Under the pieces are notes generated by a model. That model did not search any database. It had not been told where the DNA came from and saw only the letters and a program-made list of their open reading frames with translations. Below, one piece after another: positions 57,977-64,000 of a DNA stretch of 64,000 nucleotides. Location: assembly GCA_008360975.2 (NCBI GenBank), contig CM039184.1, positions 37,435,797 through 37,499,796 on the forward strand, read 5' to 3'. The first letter of the stretch is position 1. Every line of letters begins with the position of its first letter. Position numbers and translations under genes: made by a program. The stretch comes from Lichenostomus cassidix. Lineage: Eukaryota; Chordata; Aves; Passeriformes; Meliphagidae.

Positions 57977-60847
57977 TGGGTTCAATAAAGAATTTTTGTG
58001 GACTTAAACATTGTTTGCAATTGGACATTTTGAGCCCTCTGTGTTGAAGTCTGTCAAGTTTTTTACTTTCTCCAAAGTACCCTTTACAAAAAGATCACAA
58101 ACTAGGAAACAGGGAAGAAAACTAGAGACAGCAATACAAATAAACATGAACATTCTTCAAAGCTTTTTATAGCTGAGTGTTTGAAACTATTCCCTTTTTG
58201 GGTGTTGTACTGACCAAGAAATAACATAGCTTCTTGGATTTTCAGATATTTGTAGCATAGTATCTGCAGAAGCACTGTGGTGAAGATCATCTATTGTTCC
58301 CACACTGTCATGCCTGGATATGATTATGTGTTAAAATATTGTCCTTTAGGCTAAAAATGTTGTGCTGTTGCTTCATAGATGGCATTTTCTTTATCAGTTG
58401 TCAGTAAAAATGACATACACCTTACTTTGGACATGCTCAGCAAATAATTTCCAAAAATAATTTCTTTTACAGGGTGTGAAATTGATATAGAACACCCTTT
58501 CTGAACACCCTTTCTTGGATATTGGAATTTTATAGACCTGGAACAAAGTAGTCCCAGCCATAGTGCAGAAAGAACAATGGGCCAATTGCTGTTCTATTTT
58601 TTACACCTACTATATTTAAATAGCCTTGATTGATGGACTGATCAGGATAATAGAGTTACAGCTGTACGGACAACAGAACAAAAATCTGCAAACAATTTTA
58701 TATTTCACCACTGATAGTGCTTAGTTATTAAAGATGACTATAAGACTGAGGAGAATTAAAAGACTGCCTAGCTTAGTACTACATATATATGTTGAAAGGA
58801 GGAGGGTAATGGTACATGAGCTCAAAAATATAACAAAGATTAACATGGACACAGGTGACTGTAAATAACCACGAGAGTCTAGTACTTAATTTTACAGTGA
58901 CAGACTTTTTACTGTTTCATCCATTGCATAGAGTGACACTAATTCTGTGAACAAGTACGTCACAATTTTGTTTCTTTTTCTCCAAGATATAGTCCTACCA
59001 TAACAATAAGTACTTTAATTTTTTTTTCATTCAATTTCTTATGAAGACTATTGCTTTTCATGGGCTTTTTATGACATCCATTGTCAAAGAATCCGGTATT
59101 TCTCAAATTTGCAGCTGGCTTGTGAGACACCTATCTAAAATTATCCCACATTCAAATCAAAGCGCAGATGTACTGACGCTGTTTCTGAAATAGAATCAGG
59201 GTCCTAATGTGCGACACCCAGGATGTAATTTTTAAAATTCTGAGTTCTTCTGCTGTTCATAGCACAGCTTTCATTTTTGCATCATAGGGAAGGGGAAGGG
59301 TATGCTTTGTGAATATTTCAGATGTGCTCAGTGTCACATAAGCACTTTCATCAGAGGCAGCAATGAATTCCAGTTTCCTGCCAGGAATCAGTAGGAAAAT
59401 GAGAAGCTGACCCAGTTCAACTTGTTCAATGGTTTCATAGACCAGAATACACAACTATACCTGGCAAGTCAGAGAGGTGTATTTGACTCCTTTGAAATTG
59501 AGCCTAGGAACCAGGTCTTTCCCAACCTAGTGCTCTAATGACTACATGTTTGACAAAGGCTGGATTCTGGACTGCAGGAGCCTGCATCCTGATTGAACAG
59601 AGATATTACTATTTAACTCTGAGTCAAAAATGTGTGGCAGTAGTCTAGATAGCTAGATAGCTGCGGAGTTACCATGAATTTCTGAGGATTCTTCTGATAC
59701 ATAGAGCTCCATTGATTCATTATAAATTCCTATTTGGGGGCATTTTCTTCCTAGTTTCACTATTTAGGAAACTTGTTCTCTTTCCTTCACTTGTCCTACT
59801 AGCATAAGACGTTGTGCCCCATGACTTGTAAATGCCAGCAGATTAATTCTGTAATTTTGGATAAGTTCTGAAATCACCGTTCTGCTAAATTATTATCTAT
59901 TGCTTTAGACAAACACACAAACAAATAACATCATACTCCTTAAAATTCTGGTCAGGACGGATTTTATTTTTAAAAAAAGCAAGAATTGTTAAGTTAACTG
60001 TATTTTGTGTAATCTCTTTTGCCCAAAGCATGCTGATTGATAGTTCCCTGATTGTGATTTTTACAATTTAAACACCTCATTCACTCCAAATAGGTTTATA
60101 GGCATAAGTTAAATTACATTTTTTCCTGTGGCAGAGATCCAGCATATTTTACAACTGATTCACAATAAAAGCTCTGAACACATCTCATCCACATGCCACA
60201 TTTCACACAGTGTTTACCTCATTAGTGCCAGTGGAGAAAACCCAAGAGCCAAGGAATTTTCAATATACTATATTTCAATAACTTTACACAAACAGATTTT
60301 TGACTAGTATAACATGTAGAATTAATGCATGTTGATAGCCAAAATATATCATTAATGCTTCCCTAACAGTTCCATCCTTATTATCCTAATGAGCTAACTT
60401 CTAGGGTACTGAATTTCCTTGCCATCACACAAGCAACTCTAGCATCACAGATTTATATGACTCTGTAGCATGACAAGCTGATTCTGCTGATAGGAAGGGG
60501 GAAGAAAGATTAATCATGTACCAAAATATGTTGACAGAACCATTCCCACTTGGTATGAAGGTTATTTGAAAAATAGAACTTGTATATCTTGGCTGAGTCA
60601 ACCCTCTTGTTTTCAGTTTGCATTTGTAAAAGTCAAGCGCAGTTCTGCTAAACACATGCTCTGCTTCTACTGACTTCAATGTGCAGCATTTTTTCAGGAT
60701 TAAAAAACAAGGTAACAGAATTAAGTATTAAATCCAACATGAAGTTTCCTGCTTTGGTTTTTCTTTCTTGCTTTTTTTTCTTTATCTTTTTTCTAGTCTG
60801 GGCTTTCAGCAAGGATTAAAATCTTCTTGAATCTATTATTCATGCCA
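57977..60847. other. AT-rich sequence with no recognised feature
   Basis: Nothing recognised apart from a 13-bp tandem pair (GAACACCCTTTCT) near 58492-58518. Confidence 0.45.
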
Positions 60848-61081
60848 TATGTGTGTGTATACATACATACAAAAATACAAATACATACATATTTACATAT
60901 ACATACATATTTTGTACATATATGTGTATGTACACACACACATATATACAGTCTATATATATATACAGACTTCCTAAATATGTGTAAAGTCCTTCCTAAA
61001 TAATACACTGAAATTGCATATATATGTATATGCAATATATATATTACATATATATGTATATGTACACACACATATATACAA

Positions 61082-61123
<42 letters not shown>

Positions 61124-61176
61124 ACTTCCTAAATATGCATAGATAAGTCCTTGCTAAATAATACACTGAAATTGCA
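60848..61176 (+). repeat. CATA/TA microsatellite with an internal duplicated block
   Basis: A CATA/TATG array grades into a perfect TA run at about 61084-61120. A block reading AGACTTCCTAAATATG through AATACACTGAAATTGCA occurs twice, at about 60967-61018 and 61122-61175, separated by TA/CA repeats, so microsatellite and unique sequence were duplicated together. Confidence 0.9.
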
Positions 61177-64000
61177 CTAGCTGAGGAGACCAAGCAAGAA
61201 TATAAGCCACTTCTGGTTTAGACAATTAATTAAACAGACATTAAGGAAAAGTAAAAAATAATTTTCATTGCAAAGGACTGTATTATCCAAAATCATGTCT
61301 GCTGTGAGATTCTCAAACAAATTTCTCTTCACAGCTTTTTCAACCTTATCAGCTGACTGAAATAAGCATGTGTGTCCAGCTAATTGGCAATAACGCCCAT
61401 AGACACTGGACAAAATTGTTAAGAACACAAATAAATATGGATTTTGTTTTTCCTGATTGACATAATTGATTAGTGTAGATATACTGAATATGTGTCTCAT
61501 AGGAAAATACTTTTAGGATATTACCTTTTACAGATGATCAAGTTTGCTTAGGTCTGTGCTCTCTTTACAGATGAATTTGAAAAAATAAAGATTGACCTTT
61601 CCAATGAAAAAAATATGGTTTCTTTTTAATTGAAACTGCAAAGTATTGTTAAATATGTTTTTTGTTTGGGTTTGGGGGTTTTTTGGTTTTAGATAACTTG
61701 TTTATAATACATGGAGTCACATTATGGTACACAATTAAACCACTTTTGGGTGGCTTCTGGTTTAGATGCTATGTCAGAAAAAAAATGGAAATGGAAAAAA
61801 CTATACAATTCTCTCCAGAAAAGTGGATGTCAACCACGGATAAGTTAAAAGGTTGTACATTCCTCTGAGAGAAAGGAATGAACTGAGCGGAGAAGAGCAT
61901 TTAGGATTGTTCTACATGAAATCATACCTGAATAATCACATCTAATCAACAAGACTGGAAACACATCTCAGAGCTTATAAAGTCATCGGAGAAAAACACT
62001 TCTTTCAGCAGCTTTTATGATAGCAGTGACTCAGAATTCCTGTGTCTCTTTCAATCCTTTCCACTTCTTATTTTGTAGTTTCAATATTTTCTGAACTCCA
62101 TTACTTTTTTCATTCTTCCCGTAAGATTTGTGAAGAAATTAGAAACATTTGAATATGATTCCAGTTTGTTAAGCAAGACTTTGAATTGCCGTTTCAAAGG
62201 ATAAATTTTCAAATAAAGGATGCTGACTACAGAGAACGTTTAGTTTCATCAGATCTATGCTTCATATAAAAATTCAATGATGAAGGGCAGGGGCAAAAGT
62301 TCTCCCATGAGCAAACAAGGTATTTTCAGAAAAGTTCATTCCATCTTCTTTAGAAATACTTATTGTACCCACCGTGAAACTTCACAGATCACTGGGTTGA
62401 GTCAAGCTGTAAAGTCCTGAATTATGTTCACATGAAGCATTGTGCAAAATAAATGCAGAAAGACTTCTGCTTGATACCTGTCTCAATAAATATAATACAG
62501 GCATATAATTTGTAGCTCATGTACTGAGTTTCTACTATCACTAATTCAAGCCTAAATGAATTTAAATAACACTTTGTGGTGCTCTCTGAAATATTCAAAG
62601 CCACTGTTTGGCTACAGAATGGCATGATTATTTAAGTAATATTGAAATAACAAAATATGTAGCAGCTTATTATATTAGGAAAAATTTAAGAACTCAAAAA
62701 ATAATTCTTCGGTTATAGATTTTGAAAATATTTTTTCAAAGCAGTAATTTTCATAATATTATACAAAATATTGAAATAACTATGACTCCTTAGAGGAGTC
62801 ACACATCACTTTTATTTTAATTTTTATTGAAATGTATAGAATTAATTTCTAGTGTCATTTAAATATCAGTTACTTCTAAGGACATAGAAAGTATTATCAC
62901 CTTTTTTCAGTGTTTCTCATAAGAACAGCAGCCAAAGAACAGTCACTCAGAGAATTATAAAAAGAAAGAAGTTTAGATAAAAAAATAATTGATCTTTAAA
63001 ATGAAACAGATTGTTTGTGTGTGCTGTTCAGGAAACTGCTAAACTGTATTTTCAAAATATATCTCATCTGCAAAGCTCTAAAGATAGTATGTCATATGGA
63101 TCTGAGGACTTCACACAATTAATTGCACAGAACTGAGGAAATTTTAGGGGAGAGTTAAAAATGTCATCTATATTCTTGTGAAGTGGTCTTTGCTGTATTG
63201 ACTGTAGCATTTAATTAAATAAAACTGCTGTAAAAAATGTGACTATATATTTTCTAACAAAGGTTGCAACTCATTAGAATAAATCAACCCTGAGAAGTTT
63301 TATTCTTTTTTTGTTCAGATTTTTCTCTCCCTCTAGTTTATATTGCTAATATATTACACTTTTTTACTTCACATGTAGGGTACTTCAGAAATCCTTGAAA
63401 ATGTAATGTGCCAAAGAAAATACTGTTAAGAATTTTCCCAATATCCTATCCCAAACAGCATAGATATTGAAAGAAACCTGGAAAACTTAATAAAATTTGT
63501 TCTAATTTTTTTCTCTTAATACTCCCCCTTATGAAATCTTTCTTCCTTCTAAGTAAAAATTATGTAAGTGTTTTCCTTTTGTAGAATTCATTTAAGCCCA
63601 TACGTTTAACTTACTGCCTTCCTTCTTCTTGATATTTTTCTCTAGATACTGAAGCTAATTCAAAAGGAAATTGTCCTTGCTTCAGAATCTTCATTGTTAC
63701 TAACTTAGATGCTGTAAAGGTAAAACAACATTAAAAATTAAGAAAAATTTTACCATGCCATTGCATCTCGGGGGTTTTCTTGGTTTTCTTTTTTTTTTTT
63801 ACACATGGGAGGAGACTTCTATGGAAGTCCTGAAAGATGTTATATGTCAGTTTCCTAAAGGTCACACCCAAGTGCAGTCACAGAAGTAGCTCCTATCAAT
63901 GTCATTTCACTGAAGATCTGCTATTTGGGATTTTTTTAACTATCAATTTGTTTAACATTCCTTGTAGAAACTAATAATGAGTAATGAAAAAAGCAGTTGC
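61177..64000. other. AT-rich sequence with no recognised feature
   Basis: No gene, RNA or repeat family recognised to the end of the window; only a short T/G-rich run near 61657-61690. Confidence 0.45.

Overview
The window reads as avian nuclear DNA, most likely from a songbird. It is AT-rich, contains no convincing host exon, and is scattered with CR1 LINE 3' ends (closing with the bird-type octamer-like tail around 'ATTCTATGATT') and bird-type ERVL and class II solo LTRs. I infer the organism only from repeat content; no host gene confirms it.

The dominant feature is a provirus on the + strand at 19976-26936, flanked by the 5-bp target duplication CTTAC. Its two 439-bp LTRs look identical base for base on visual comparison. 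A primer-binding site matching tRNA-His follows the 5' LTR. A gammaretrovirus-type gag (20830-22080) ends in UAG. The pol gene survives only as remnants: protease and the RT catalytic core are gone, RNase H is cut by a stop, and the integrase is interrupted by deletions, frameshifts and a six-copy 17-bp repeat. An unrecognised cysteine-rich 284-aa ORF (23728-24582) follows, and overlaps a long open env (24398-26488) that has CWLC, CX6CC and an immunosuppressive-like segment. Gag is open but is read in the wrong frame across the region where the family's major homology region belongs. Recent insertion combined with a ruined pol implies that this copy was mobilised by enzymes supplied in trans.

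Other mobile DNA: ERVL-type solo LTRs on + at 2638-3050 and 28267-28850; three solo LTRs on -, each with a perfect 6-bp target duplication, at 4628-5022, 10868-11451 and 16193-16817; CR1 fragments at 7838-7928, 8030-8593, 9997-11612 (a minus-strand CR1 broken by a plus-strand CR1 and by a solo LTR), 41585-42185 and 57790-57976. Simple repeats include a purine tract at 601-890, (AAAAT)n at 13548, A-rich tracts at 34865 and 38211, and TA/CATA microsatellites near 52.8, 53.9 and 60.85-61.18 kb.

The remainder (about 45 kb) is unannotated AT-rich sequence, intergenic or intronic. Two stretches (about 12.42-12.78 kb and 43.92-44.27 kb) have the look of conserved non-coding elements, but this is an impression that needs alignment.
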